Source: a virus | Length of the DNA stretch: 36,937 nt | Strand: one strand, 5' to 3' | Virus record (IMG/VR): IMGVR_UViG_3300036766_000946 | Location: 1 to 36,937 of that record | Notes under the pieces: generated by a model | The model's database searches: none | What the model was told of the DNA's origin: nothing | What the model saw: only the letters and a program-made list of their open reading frames with translations | Shown here: in pieces, positions 9,112-16,613 of the stretch | Layout: the number at the start of each line of letters is the position of its first letter | How positions within the stretch are numbered: position 1 is the first letter of the stretch | Translations under genes and position numbers: made by a program

Positions 9112-9416
9112 TGCCAATTAGTAGTCCAATATATAAACCAATTGTATCAACTGGCTCTAGTCAGATTTCTATAATTGAAGAGACAACAATAGCAAATCAG
9201 GCAACAATTACGCTTCCTTCGGTCACTAAGGGAATTATGCTTAGATCAAGGACAGTATGTGAATTAAAAGTATCGGATTCTCTAGGAGGGCCGTTTATAA
9301 CTATTAAACCACGATGTACTTTAGAGCTTGAAAATTTAGAAATAACTGGTAAAATTTTATATATTGAGAGTAGTATTGCGATCACGACGATCGAAGCTCT
9401 TATAACTCATGGATAG
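9111..9416 (+). CDS. Small structural-type protein, unknown
   Basis: A 101-residue protein rich in Ile, Thr and Ser with alternating beta-strand patterns. Its ATG overlaps the previous stop (TAATG), so it is probably translationally coupled. I do not recognise the family. Its place within the run of capsid and tail accessory genes supports a virion component. Confidence 0.5.
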   Translation: MPISSPIYKPIVSTGSSQISIIEETTIANQATITLPSVTKGIMLRSRTVCELKVSDSLGGPFITIKPRCTLELENLEITGKILYIESSIAITTIEALITHG

Positions 9417-9424
9417 GAGAATAT

Positions 9425-9943
9425 ATGATTACACTTGATGAAGTACGCCCGTTAACATTTGCAATTGATAAAGTCGATGCGTCTGGATCAGAGGTTTCAC
9501 TTGATGCAGCTACGTTGGCAGCATTAGAGACTATCACCGTTGTAGCGACAAATTTAGATATTAGAGATTTAGCTTTTGCAACCGATAAAGTCGATGTGTC
9601 TGGATCAGAGGTTTCACTTGATGCTGCAACACTAGCTGCATTAGAAAGCATTACCGTTAATGAAGCTGGTTATTCAAGCTGGAAATCAACTGCTCACGCT
9701 GCTTCTGATGTCGTTTCTCAAATTGCATCAACGCCACTTACTGCGAGAGTGAATATTACAATTGAAAATCTTGGCCCTAATGATGTTTTCATTGGGCAAA
9801 ATAACGCAGTCACAATTGCAACCGGAACTAAGATTGCAAAATTTGCATCATTTTCAGAAAAACTTGCCGCAGGTGCAAATATTTGGGCAATATGCGCTGC
9901 TGGGCAAACTGCTGATTTAAGAATTGCAGAATTTGCTGTATAA
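9425..9943 (+). CDS. Virion protein with duplicated DAATLAALE module
   Basis: A 172-residue protein with AGGAG before its start. A 39-residue block (KVDxSGSEVSLDAATLAALE) is present twice, at about residues 12-50 and 51-89, and the two DNA copies are offset by 117 bp and strongly similar. The rest is beta-rich and ends with a domain like that of other small virion proteins (LGPNDVFIGQNN...). Modules of this look occur in phage fibre and head-fibre proteins, where they trimerise. That role is inferred from position and repeats only. Confidence 0.55.
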   Translation: MITLDEVRPLTFAIDKVDASGSEVSLDAATLAALETITVVATNLDIRDLAFATDKVDVSGSEVSLDAATLAALESITVNEAGYSSWKSTAHAASDVVSQIASTPLTARVNITIENLGPNDVFIGQNNAVTIATGTKIAKFASFSEKLAAGANIWAICAAGQTADLRIAEFAV

Positions 9944-9952
9944 GGTTTTTTA

Positions 9953-10564
9953 ATGTCTACATTTGGCGATTTAACCCCTAATAATACAATTGAGGGTGCT
10001 AGCGATGGCACCATGATTGGTAATATAGCTGATGCACTAAAAGTAAATGCAGTAAACTTTCCACTAGATTCACTTACTGGATCTATTCTCACTATAGAAC
10101 ATCTTATGGCCATGATACACGCTGGAAATCTATACTCTCACGCTCACGTTCACACATTGGCCAATGGAGATACTTATTATCACTTGTTAATAACTCCGGC
10201 ACTTCCAAAGAGAATACATTACTTACAGTTAGTGAATTCATCTGGGCCTGGCACTGTTACTTTTCTTGAAGGGCCAACGGTTAGCGCGAACGGAAGTGAA
10301 ATTACTGGTCGAAATCATGAACGTAATGTGGCAGATGCAAATACAACATTTCTCATATATCACGCGCCAACAGTTACTGCCGAAGGGACAAGCATTGTGT
10401 CCGAGGCATTCGGATCGAACGGCGGACAGAAGCAAGGTGGAACTGCTGGTTTTCTGGAATTCGTTCTAAAGCCAGAAACAAAATATTTAATAAAATACAC
10501 TTCATCTGCAAGTGCAAATGCATTTAGTGAATATCATTATTGGTACGAACCGGGGTCAATTTAA
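9953..10564 (+). CDS. Virion accessory protein, beta-rich
   Basis: A 203-residue protein of unknown family. The sequence (HVHTLANGDTYYHLLITPAL, then a Gly/Thr-rich middle and a C-terminus ending YHYWYEPGSI) suggests a beta-sandwich resembling capsid or fibre accessory domains. No signal peptide, membrane span or enzyme motif is seen. It lies in a tightly packed run of seven small genes between the capsid protein and the long fibre, so I infer a structural role. Confidence 0.5.
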   Translation: MSTFGDLTPNNTIEGASDGTMIGNIADALKVNAVNFPLDSLTGSILTIEHLMAMIHAGNLYSHAHVHTLANGDTYYHLLITPALPKRIHYLQLVNSSGPGTVTFLEGPTVSANGSEITGRNHERNVADANTTFLIYHAPTVTAEGTSIVSEAFGSNGGQKQGGTAGFLEFVLKPETKYLIKYTSSASANAFSEYHYWYEPGSI

Positions 10565-10779
10565 TGTCGGCAATAGATAATGCTTTAGAAGATATCCCAT
10601 ACAGCACTTTGAAGAGTATCGTGCTTAATCAAGCAGCGGTATCTCACTTCATAGAGCTAGATAGTTTTGTGGTCATTAAAGCAGTGGCGCATGGGTTTAC
10701 AGTACACACAATGATTGCGAAGGATAGCGCATCTTATGAAGATTTTTTAATAAACATAAAACCGATTTCAAATTTATAG
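10564..10779 (+). CDS. Small hypothetical late protein
   Basis: A 71-residue protein starting at the ATG that overlaps the previous stop (TAATG at 10562-10566). An upstream in-frame start at 10540 lies inside the preceding gene and is less likely. The composition is mixed with no membrane span or motif. It is probably coupled to the preceding gene. Function unknown. Confidence 0.45.
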   Translation: MSAIDNALEDIPYSTLKSIVLNQAAVSHFIELDSFVVIKAVAHGFTVHTMIAKDSASYEDFLINIKPISNL

Positions 10780-10787
10780 GTAACGAT

Positions 10788-11108
10788 ATGATAAACAACC
10801 AAGGTTCGGAATCAAAGCATAATGCAACGATAGCTTTAGACGGAGCAACTGGAGTAAAGTCTTCTGAATTTCCAGTGTTTGTTGAGAGCAGGGTTAGGTT
10901 TCAATGTGAAGGTGTTGGTGGAACTAACGTAGTTGCTTGCGAAGGAAGAATAAAGGGCGCAACTCTTTGGACATCATTAGCAACATGTACAGGATTAGCA
11001 TCAGCGGTTGCAGATGTATCAACTTATGATTATATTAGATTCAATGTTACTACTTCTGACGGAAGTGGTGGATACTGTATCAGTTCTGGATTTATAGCAA
11101 TGTTCTAA
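10788..11108 (+). CDS. Structural accessory protein, short paralogue of 8446-9111
   Basis: A 106-residue beta-rich protein starting MINNQGSESK. Its N-terminal pattern and strand layout match the first half of the protein at 8446. The two probably descend from one duplication within the structural region, with the longer copy having gained a second domain. A virion surface role is inferred from position. Confidence 0.55.
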   Translation: MINNQGSESKHNATIALDGATGVKSSEFPVFVESRVRFQCEGVGGTNVVACEGRIKGATLWTSLATCTGLASAVADVSTYDYIRFNVTTSDGSGGYCISSGFIAMF

Positions 11109-11147
11109 AACTAAAATCACTAAAATAGCCGAAAAGGAGCTTAGGGT

Positions 11148-11849
11148 ATGTCAGAAACAATTCAAGGAACACAATCATCGCTTTACATTAGGGATATAGT
11201 ACCAGGGCATACAGATTCTGGTGATACCATGACTCATCAGTCAGTTCAAAACCTATGGGGTGGAAGAGGAGCATCTGATGTTCTTATACATGGATTATAT
11301 GCCCCTTCATTAACTCCAGTGGCCATTGAAATAGGTTCAGTAAAAAGATTGATAAAAGTCACTACTCATGGCGCTGTTGCTGGTGACTATATAAGAATGG
11401 AAAATGGTACTGCTGTATCTGAAGAAGTGGCCATTATCAAAAAGGTAGATGCGAATTTCTTTATCATCGCGAAAGAGATCAATGCGGCCATTGGTGATAC
11501 ATTAGTTTTTTTAAAGCCAGTAACGCCATTATATAGTAAGGCAGGTTCATTAACTGTTGTTTCAACTGAAACGCCTAAAGCGCTAACATATGTTCAATCT
11601 TTAACATTAGATGGAACGATTGCACAGACCTTCGTACCTCCGGCCAATGCAAAAAATGTAAAGGTGCATGCAGGGCCAGATAATACAATAAATCTTAAAG
11701 TCGCATTTGGCGGCACTGTTGCTACTGCTACAGTTGGACAAGAATTTGAGCCTGGAAGGTCAGAAGATTACAATGGGGTATCGTCAATTTCTATAATTTG
11801 CAAATCGGCAATAACAGCTCACGCTGTGTTTATAGTTTGGAGTGTATAA
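11148..11849 (+). CDS. Virion accessory protein upstream of the fibre
   Basis: A 233-residue protein with AAGGAG upstream. It begins with a polar head (IVPGHTDSGDTMTHQS), continues with beta-rich sequence, and ends with a beta-sandwich-like C-terminus. The stop codon is immediately followed by the GTG of the fibre gene (TAAGTG), suggesting coupling. It may attach or chaperone the fibre; no family recognised. Confidence 0.5.
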   Translation: MSETIQGTQSSLYIRDIVPGHTDSGDTMTHQSVQNLWGGRGASDVLIHGLYAPSLTPVAIEIGSVKRLIKVTTHGAVAGDYIRMENGTAVSEEVAIIKKVDANFFIIAKEINAAIGDTLVFLKPVTPLYSKAGSLTVVSTETPKALTYVQSLTLDGTIAQTFVPPANAKNVKVHAGPDNTINLKVAFGGTVATATVGQEFEPGRSEDYNGVSSISIICKSAITAHAVFIVWSV

Positions 11850-14516
11850 GTGAAAATGATTAATTTTATTTTTCTTTTAATTTTTTCCTTTTATTCAATG
11901 GCGGGACTTCCACCTACGGCCAGTAAAGGAAATGGAGAGACCGATTATGTTACAACGTTCAGAACTAATTATGGTACATGGCCGGTAACTAGAACAGGTT
12001 CATTATTAAATTTAGGTACTCTGCCTATAACGATGGGAGGGACTGGAAATACAAGTGGCACCACTACAATCAATGCAAACTTGACAGGGCCAATTACTAG
12101 TGTAGGAAACGCTACTTCGATCGCTGCACAGGTAGGAACGGGAACAACTTTTGTAATGAGTGCCTCTCCAACTATTACAACGCCAAGTTTTTCAGGAACG
12201 GCCACTGGATCAATCAGCGGTAACGCTGGAACTGCAACAAATATTTCCGGAGGCGCAGGTGGTTCAATTCCATATCAGACCGCTGCGAGTACAACGGCCT
12301 TGCTTGCAAACGGAACTGCGGGACAAACTCTAACAAGCCAAGGGACAACCCTTGCGCCGATCTGGACGACTGGAGTACCTGGAACTGAATGGGCAACAAA
12401 CGGAACGCATATTTATAATAATAATGCTGGAAATGTTGGGATTGGGACTACTGCTCCATTATTTAATTTAGACATATCTGGAACCACCTCAAATCGTGGT
12501 TTGAATATGTTTCCTACGCTAGGAACAGGCGCCAACTCGATAAATATGAACAGTTCCGGAGCAGGTACATATTTAGGACATGAAAGTTCGGCAGGTGGAA
12601 CGATTACAGGCGGTGTCGGAGCTAACGAGTCTTTCGTTGGGTCGTCAGGAGCAAAATCTTTTCATCTTTTAACAAATGCTGCATCGAGAATGACAATTGA
12701 CAGCTCTGGCAATGTTGGGGTTGGGACGACTGCACCTGCAACAAATCTTGAAATAAACAGTGCCAATGACACCAGGGCAAGACTATTTTCTACCGGAGGC
12801 GCTTACAGTTCAACCCTTGAATTAACAGCTTTAACCGCAGGGACGTATGGCTCAACTTTACAATATAGCTCAAATTCTGAGGATTTACAGTTTAACAATT
12901 ATGGAAGAACTTTAAGCCCAGCAGATTCAACATCCGGTGGTTTTAGCTTTATAACTAAAGTCGCTAATACAACTCCTACAAAAGTTATGTTTATTCATGG
13001 TTATACTGGAAATGTTGGAATTGGTACAACTTCTCCATTGGCTAAATTAGATGTTGTGGGGGGAATAATAGCTAATAACACAACTGTCGGCCCCGCAGTG
13101 ATTGCTCGAACATCGGGAAATGGGCATTTAGGGGTATCTGTTAACAATACGACTTTCGGGAGTACAGAAACAACGGCATTTGGTTTGTTTCAAGATACTA
13201 GTGGTGTAGCTGCACTTTATAATAACAACATTAGTTCAATTGCAATAGGCACTACTGGAAAGGTTGGTATTGGGACTACTGCTCCAGATGACAGTTTATC
13301 CATTTCTAGCTCTCTTGCTAATACTGCGGATTGGTACAATAGTGGAAATCAACAGCTACATATTACCAATACGAATGGAGCCGGATACACAGCAATTAGA
13401 ACAGATGGTAATCCTGTTACAACCTGGGTGTATGGAGTAAATGGCGCATCGGATGGTTTAAGAATTAATCCTAGGAATAACACTAGTGGGGCAGCTTCGT
13501 TTTACATGGATCAGAACGGACATGTTGGTATTGGGACTACTGCTCCATTATTTAATTTAGACATATCTGGAACCACCTCAAATCGTGGTTTGAATATGTT
13601 TCCTACGCTAGGAACAGGCGCCAACTCGATAAATATGAACAGTTCCGGAGCAGGTACATATTTAGGACATGAAAGTTCGGCAGGTGGAACGATTACAGGC
13701 GGTGTCGGAGCTAACGAGTCTTTCGTTGGGTCGTCAGGAGCAAAATCTTTTCATCTTTTAACAAATGCTGCATCGAGAATGACAATTGACAGCTCTGGCA
13801 ATGTTGGGGTTGGGACGACTGCACCTGCAACAAATCTTGAAATAAACAGTGCCAATGACACCAGGGCAAGACTATTTTCTACCGGAGGCGCTTACAGTTC
13901 AACCCTTGAATTAACAGCTTTAACCGCAGGGACGTATGGCTCAACTTTACAATATAGCTCAAATTCTGAGGATTTACAGTTTAACAATTATGGAAGAACT
14001 TTAAGCCCAGCAGACTCAACATCCGGTGGTTTTAGCTTTATAACTAAAGTCGCTAATACAACTCCTACAAAAGTTATGTTTATTCATGGTTATACTGGAA
14101 ATGTTGGAATTGGTACTGTTTCTCCAGCGCAAGCACTAGATGTTGCCGGATCAATCGTTGAAACAAGATCAGGTGCTACGTGGGGGGCGGTAACAGTTAA
14201 GGGACAAGCTACACCAGTACTTTTTGGCGCTACTGCTTCAAATGGTGCTGGTTCACCATGTTCCACTGGAACCTGTACATTAGATACGGCCATAGGTACT
14301 AACCTAACCTCTATTGTATGGACATCAGCTGGGCAGTACACGATAAATTATACAGGTATGACAATAGTTCCGGTTTGCTTGATGTCACCTATTGCAAATG
14401 GTGGTACCTGCTATCCGAGTATTGGAGCATCGACAACCTCCACCAACTTATTCTGCTTAAGCGATGTAGGTACTCCAACTAATTCTATTCTCTCCGTGCA
14501 ATGCATAGGGTATTAA
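11850..14516 (+). CDS. Tail fibre-like protein with signal peptide and internal duplication
   Basis: An 888-residue fibre-type protein. Residues 1-20 (KMINFIFLLIFSFYSMA, cleavage likely before GLPPT) look like a Sec signal peptide, which is odd for a virion protein. The body carries repeated NVGIGTTxP motifs, a hallmark of phage fibre shafts that trimerise. A block of about 196 residues is present twice almost without change. The C-terminus is a Cys-containing domain (SPCSTGTC, then VPVCLMSP, GTCYPS, LFCLSD, VQCIGY) and not a recognisable S74 chaperone. It may bind the host receptor. Start GTG at 11850 or ATG at 11856. Confidence 0.7.
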   Translation: MKMINFIFLLIFSFYSMAGLPPTASKGNGETDYVTTFRTNYGTWPVTRTGSLLNLGTLPITMGGTGNTSGTTTINANLTGPITSVGNATSIAAQVGTGTTFVMSASPTITTPSFSGTATGSISGNAGTATNISGGAGGSIPYQTAASTTALLANGTAGQTLTSQGTTLAPIWTTGVPGTEWATNGTHIYNNNAGNVGIGTTAPLFNLDISGTTSNRGLNMFPTLGTGANSINMNSSGAGTYLGHESSAGGTITGGVGANESFVGSSGAKSFHLLTNAASRMTIDSSGNVGVGTTAPATNLEINSANDTRARLFSTGGAYSSTLELTALTAGTYGSTLQYSSNSEDLQFNNYGRTLSPADSTSGGFSFITKVANTTPTKVMFIHGYTGNVGIGTTSPLAKLDVVGGIIANNTTVGPAVIARTSGNGHLGVSVNNTTFGSTETTAFGLFQDTSGVAALYNNNISSIAIGTTGKVGIGTTAPDDSLSISSSLANTADWYNSGNQQLHITNTNGAGYTAIRTDGNPVTTWVYGVNGASDGLRINPRNNTSGAASFYMDQNGHVGIGTTAPLFNLDISGTTSNRGLNMFPTLGTGANSINMNSSGAGTYLGHESSAGGTITGGVGANESFVGSSGAKSFHLLTNAASRMTIDSSGNVGVGTTAPATNLEINSANDTRARLFSTGGAYSSTLELTALTAGTYGSTLQYSSNSEDLQFNNYGRTLSPADSTSGGFSFITKVANTTPTKVMFIHGYTGNVGIGTVSPAQALDVAGSIVETRSGATWGAVTVKGQATPVLFGATASNGAGSPCSTGTCTLDTAIGTNLTSIVWTSAGQYTINYTGMTIVPVCLMSPIANGGTCYPSIGASTTSTNLFCLSDVGTPTNSILSVQCIGY
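12441..13027 (+). repeat. 587-bp intragenic duplication, copy 1
   Basis: Bases 12441-13027 equal 13530-14116 except for one synonymous change (T12926, C14015). The offset of 1089 bp is exactly 363 codons, so both copies stay in frame. Near-identity implies a recent duplication or gene conversion, or strong selection for identity. Confidence 0.95.
13530..14116 (+). repeat. 587-bp intragenic duplication, copy 2
   Basis: Second copy of the fibre-gene duplication; the sequence between the copies (13028-13529) is unrelated at base level but carries the same NVGIGTT-type motifs. Confidence 0.95.
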
Positions 14517-14517
14517 A

Positions 14518-14652
14518 ATGAAAATATTATTTTTACTTTTAACCTCAGTCACAGTTTTAGCAACCGAGCAGATGAATTTTACTACTTCTGGAAATATATT
14601 CCGGGAGACGGTAAACCCCTCATCGAAACTAAATATTTTGGTAAGGTTTTAA
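14518..14652 (+). CDS. 44-residue secreted peptide
   Basis: A short ORF beginning one base after the fibre stop codon. Its N-terminus, MKILFLLLTSVTVLA, is a compact signal peptide with a likely cleavage before TEQ, leaving about 29 polar residues (to LNILVRF). It fills most of the gap between fibre and endolysin. The fibre also has a signal peptide, so the two may be exported together. The preceding stop and ATG are close enough for reinitiation. No family recognised; it could also be a remnant of a longer gene. Confidence 0.5.
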   Translation: MKILFLLLTSVTVLATEQMNFTTSGNIFRETVNPSSKLNILVRF

Positions 14653-14680
14653 TTTTATATATAAGTGAGGATAAAATATT

Positions 14681-15277
14681 ATGGGATGGCTAAGCAATTT
14701 ATTAAAAAAAAAGAAGCAAGTTTATACTAACCAACACAGACCTTCACACTTGGAATTAATCAAAGATCTTAAAATAGATCCAGACAAAATAGATGATGTG
14801 GATTTTCTGGTAAAACAATATATCGACATAAAGGAAAGATATGCCCTAGTTAAATCCTTTACTAATGTACCTTCGGATGTTTTATTCGCAATCCACTATC
14901 GCGAATCATCTTTAAATTTTAAAGGCGTTTTACACAATGGAGAGTTTATACTTGGAACTGGAAGGAAAACAAAACTAGTCCCAAAAGGAAGAGGCCCCTT
15001 TTCAACATGGGAAGAGGCGGCCATTGATGCAATGAAAATTGAAAAGAATAAATTTCCTAAAGTATGGGACATGGAAGGTAAGTTAAGTTTTTGCGAGGCA
15101 TATAATGGATTAGGTTACTTTCATATGGATGTATCATCTCCTTACGTTTATGCTTTTACAAATGCGTATAAAAGTGGAAAATATATTAGAGACGGAGTAT
15201 ATTCATCCGCTGCAATCGACAAGCAATGTGGTTGTGCTGCAATTATTTTAGCAATTAGCATTCAGGAGACAATATGA
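14681..15277 (+). CDS. Endolysin (lysozyme-like muramidase)
   Basis: A 198-residue peptidoglycan hydrolase. It has no signal peptide, only a basic N-terminus, so release should depend on a holin. The core has the layout of a phage lysozyme/transglycosylase family I recognise: LFAIHYRESSLNF with probable catalytic Glu75, LHNGE, VPKGRGPFSTWEEAAIDAM, EAYNGLGY, SPYVYAFTNAYKSGKY, and a closing DKQCGCAAI segment. It lies among structural genes about 8 kb from the membrane lysis genes, so it might also serve as a virion-associated wall enzyme. Its stop overlaps the next start (ATGA). Confidence 0.8.
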   Translation: MGWLSNLLKKKKQVYTNQHRPSHLELIKDLKIDPDKIDDVDFLVKQYIDIKERYALVKSFTNVPSDVLFAIHYRESSLNFKGVLHNGEFILGTGRKTKLVPKGRGPFSTWEEAAIDAMKIEKNKFPKVWDMEGKLSFCEAYNGLGYFHMDVSSPYVYAFTNAYKSGKYIRDGVYSSAAIDKQCGCAAIILAISIQETI

Positions 15278-15768
15278 AACAAATAAGACAAGAAGATATT
15301 TATCCAGATGATGTTTCTCTTTCTAAATGGACACCGGAACTATCTGGTGCATCTCCAGGGACTGGAAACGCACAATCAATTATTGATTTATTTGAGAAAA
15401 ATGAAATCGAACAATCACCAGATCCAACTAGAGAAGATTTTAGAGATAGTTCTAAAGGCTTTATGGAGTCAGGAAATACAGCAATGGGATCTATGCAAGC
15501 AGGTGGAGGTCTTGGTGGTGCTTTAACATCAGGCGGAACAATGATGGGGCTTGGCTCACTTGGTGCTGCTGCTGGTACTCCCCTTGCTGCCGCTGGGCCT
15601 ATTGGATTAGGTCTTTTAGCCGCTGGACTAATATTATCATCAGCAGAAAAAAAGAAACAAGAAAGTGCAAAAAGAGAACAAATGGCCATTGATAATGAAA
15701 TGCAAAGACGAAATAGAATGATAGATGCTGCAAATCGCGCTTCTGGTACACAATTTAGGTTAGCTTAA
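15274..15768 (+). CDS. Putative internal virion protein with Gly/Ala hydrophobic segment
   Basis: A 164-residue protein with a polar N-terminal half and a Gly/Ala/Leu-rich hydrophobic stretch at about residues 75-125 (long enough for one or two membrane passes). A charged helix (SSAEKKKQESAKREQMAIDN) and a short tail follow. AGGAG precedes the start, which overlaps the endolysin stop. Small proteins of this build next to adaptor and nozzle genes are often ejected into the host envelope with DNA; I infer that here. Confidence 0.5.
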   Translation: MKQIRQEDIYPDDVSLSKWTPELSGASPGTGNAQSIIDLFEKNEIEQSPDPTREDFRDSSKGFMESGNTAMGSMQAGGGLGGALTSGGTMMGLGSLGAAAGTPLAAAGPIGLGLLAAGLILSSAEKKKQESAKREQMAIDNEMQRRNRMIDAANRASGTQFRLA

Positions 15769-16613
15769 TGAGAAAACTATCTTATTTGATAAGAGAAGCA
15801 AGGCAGAATACAAACACCACTGACGTAGAGGCCATTACTGATTTTTTATGTGTATCTCTTTTAAATAGAGCACAAGAATTTATTCAGGCATTTCTTTTTA
15901 CTCAAAATATAGAATCAAAAATCTTTAGAAAAGTTTATACTTTAACTCTAATTTCTGGGACAGATACCTATGCACTTCCATTTGATATTTATGCAAGGAA
16001 CTCAATAAACAATGTTCTATATAAAAACAATGATATTTATTCTCCGATGAGGCAGATTGCTGAAAAAGCAAGAGGATCAACAACAGGCTATTTCTTATCA
16101 GATAGTACGATTATATTTTGTCCAATTCCAAGAAATGCTTTTGACGTATCAATCTCATATACAAAAAGACTTCCACCTGTAGGAATTTCATATGGAACAG
16201 TTTCTTCTGTAACCTTAAATACTAAAATAACTCTTTCCGGTGGCTATACTTTAATGACGGGGATTGATGACTTTTTTTGTATCGTTGATGTTAATGGGAC
16301 CATCATCAGAAACGGTCTAGTCGTTTCACAAACTGGCGCGAATTTGGCCTTAACAGATACTAGTAGTATTACCGCTGGAATGTTTGTCGTTCCTGGATCA
16401 TATGTCACTACTATTTGCCAACTTCCTGATGAGTTAGAGGCAGCTCTTATCATGTCACTAGAAACATCAATAAATGCAAGAATGTCTACAAAAGACATTA
16501 AAATATCGAAACCTTTCTCAGACGAAATGTTAGCAATAATTGGTGCAATGTTCTCCGAAAATACAACAGATACCTTTACACCACCAGCTGTGGAGTATGC
16601 TGAATGGCTTTAA
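15768..16613 (+). CDS. Head-to-tail adaptor protein
   Basis: A 281-residue protein. The N-terminal helices, followed by YALPFDIYARNSINNVLYKN and then GYFLSDSTIIFCPIPRNAFDVSISY, match the layout of podovirus adaptor (head-completion) proteins, in which a helical ring binds the portal and a beta domain faces the nozzle. Its start overlaps the previous stop (TAATG) and its end overlaps the nozzle gene. The short beta insertion near residue 145-215 could be a surface module. The assignment rests on pattern and order, not on a search. Confidence 0.65.
   Translation: MRKLSYLIREARQNTNTTDVEAITDFLCVSLLNRAQEFIQAFLFTQNIESKIFRKVYTLTLISGTDTYALPFDIYARNSINNVLYKNNDIYSPMRQIAEKARGSTTGYFLSDSTIIFCPIPRNAFDVSISYTKRLPPVGISYGTVSSVTLNTKITLSGGYTLMTGIDDFFCIVDVNGTIIRNGLVVSQTGANLALTDTSSITAGMFVVPGSYVTTICQLPDELEAALIMSLETSINARMSTKDIKISKPFSDEMLAIIGAMFSENTTDTFTPPAVEYAEWL

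Noticed and set aside
12441-14116. Insertion element suggested by the long direct repeat
   Set aside because: No transposase, no inverted ends, and both copies keep the fibre frame; it is an internal duplication.
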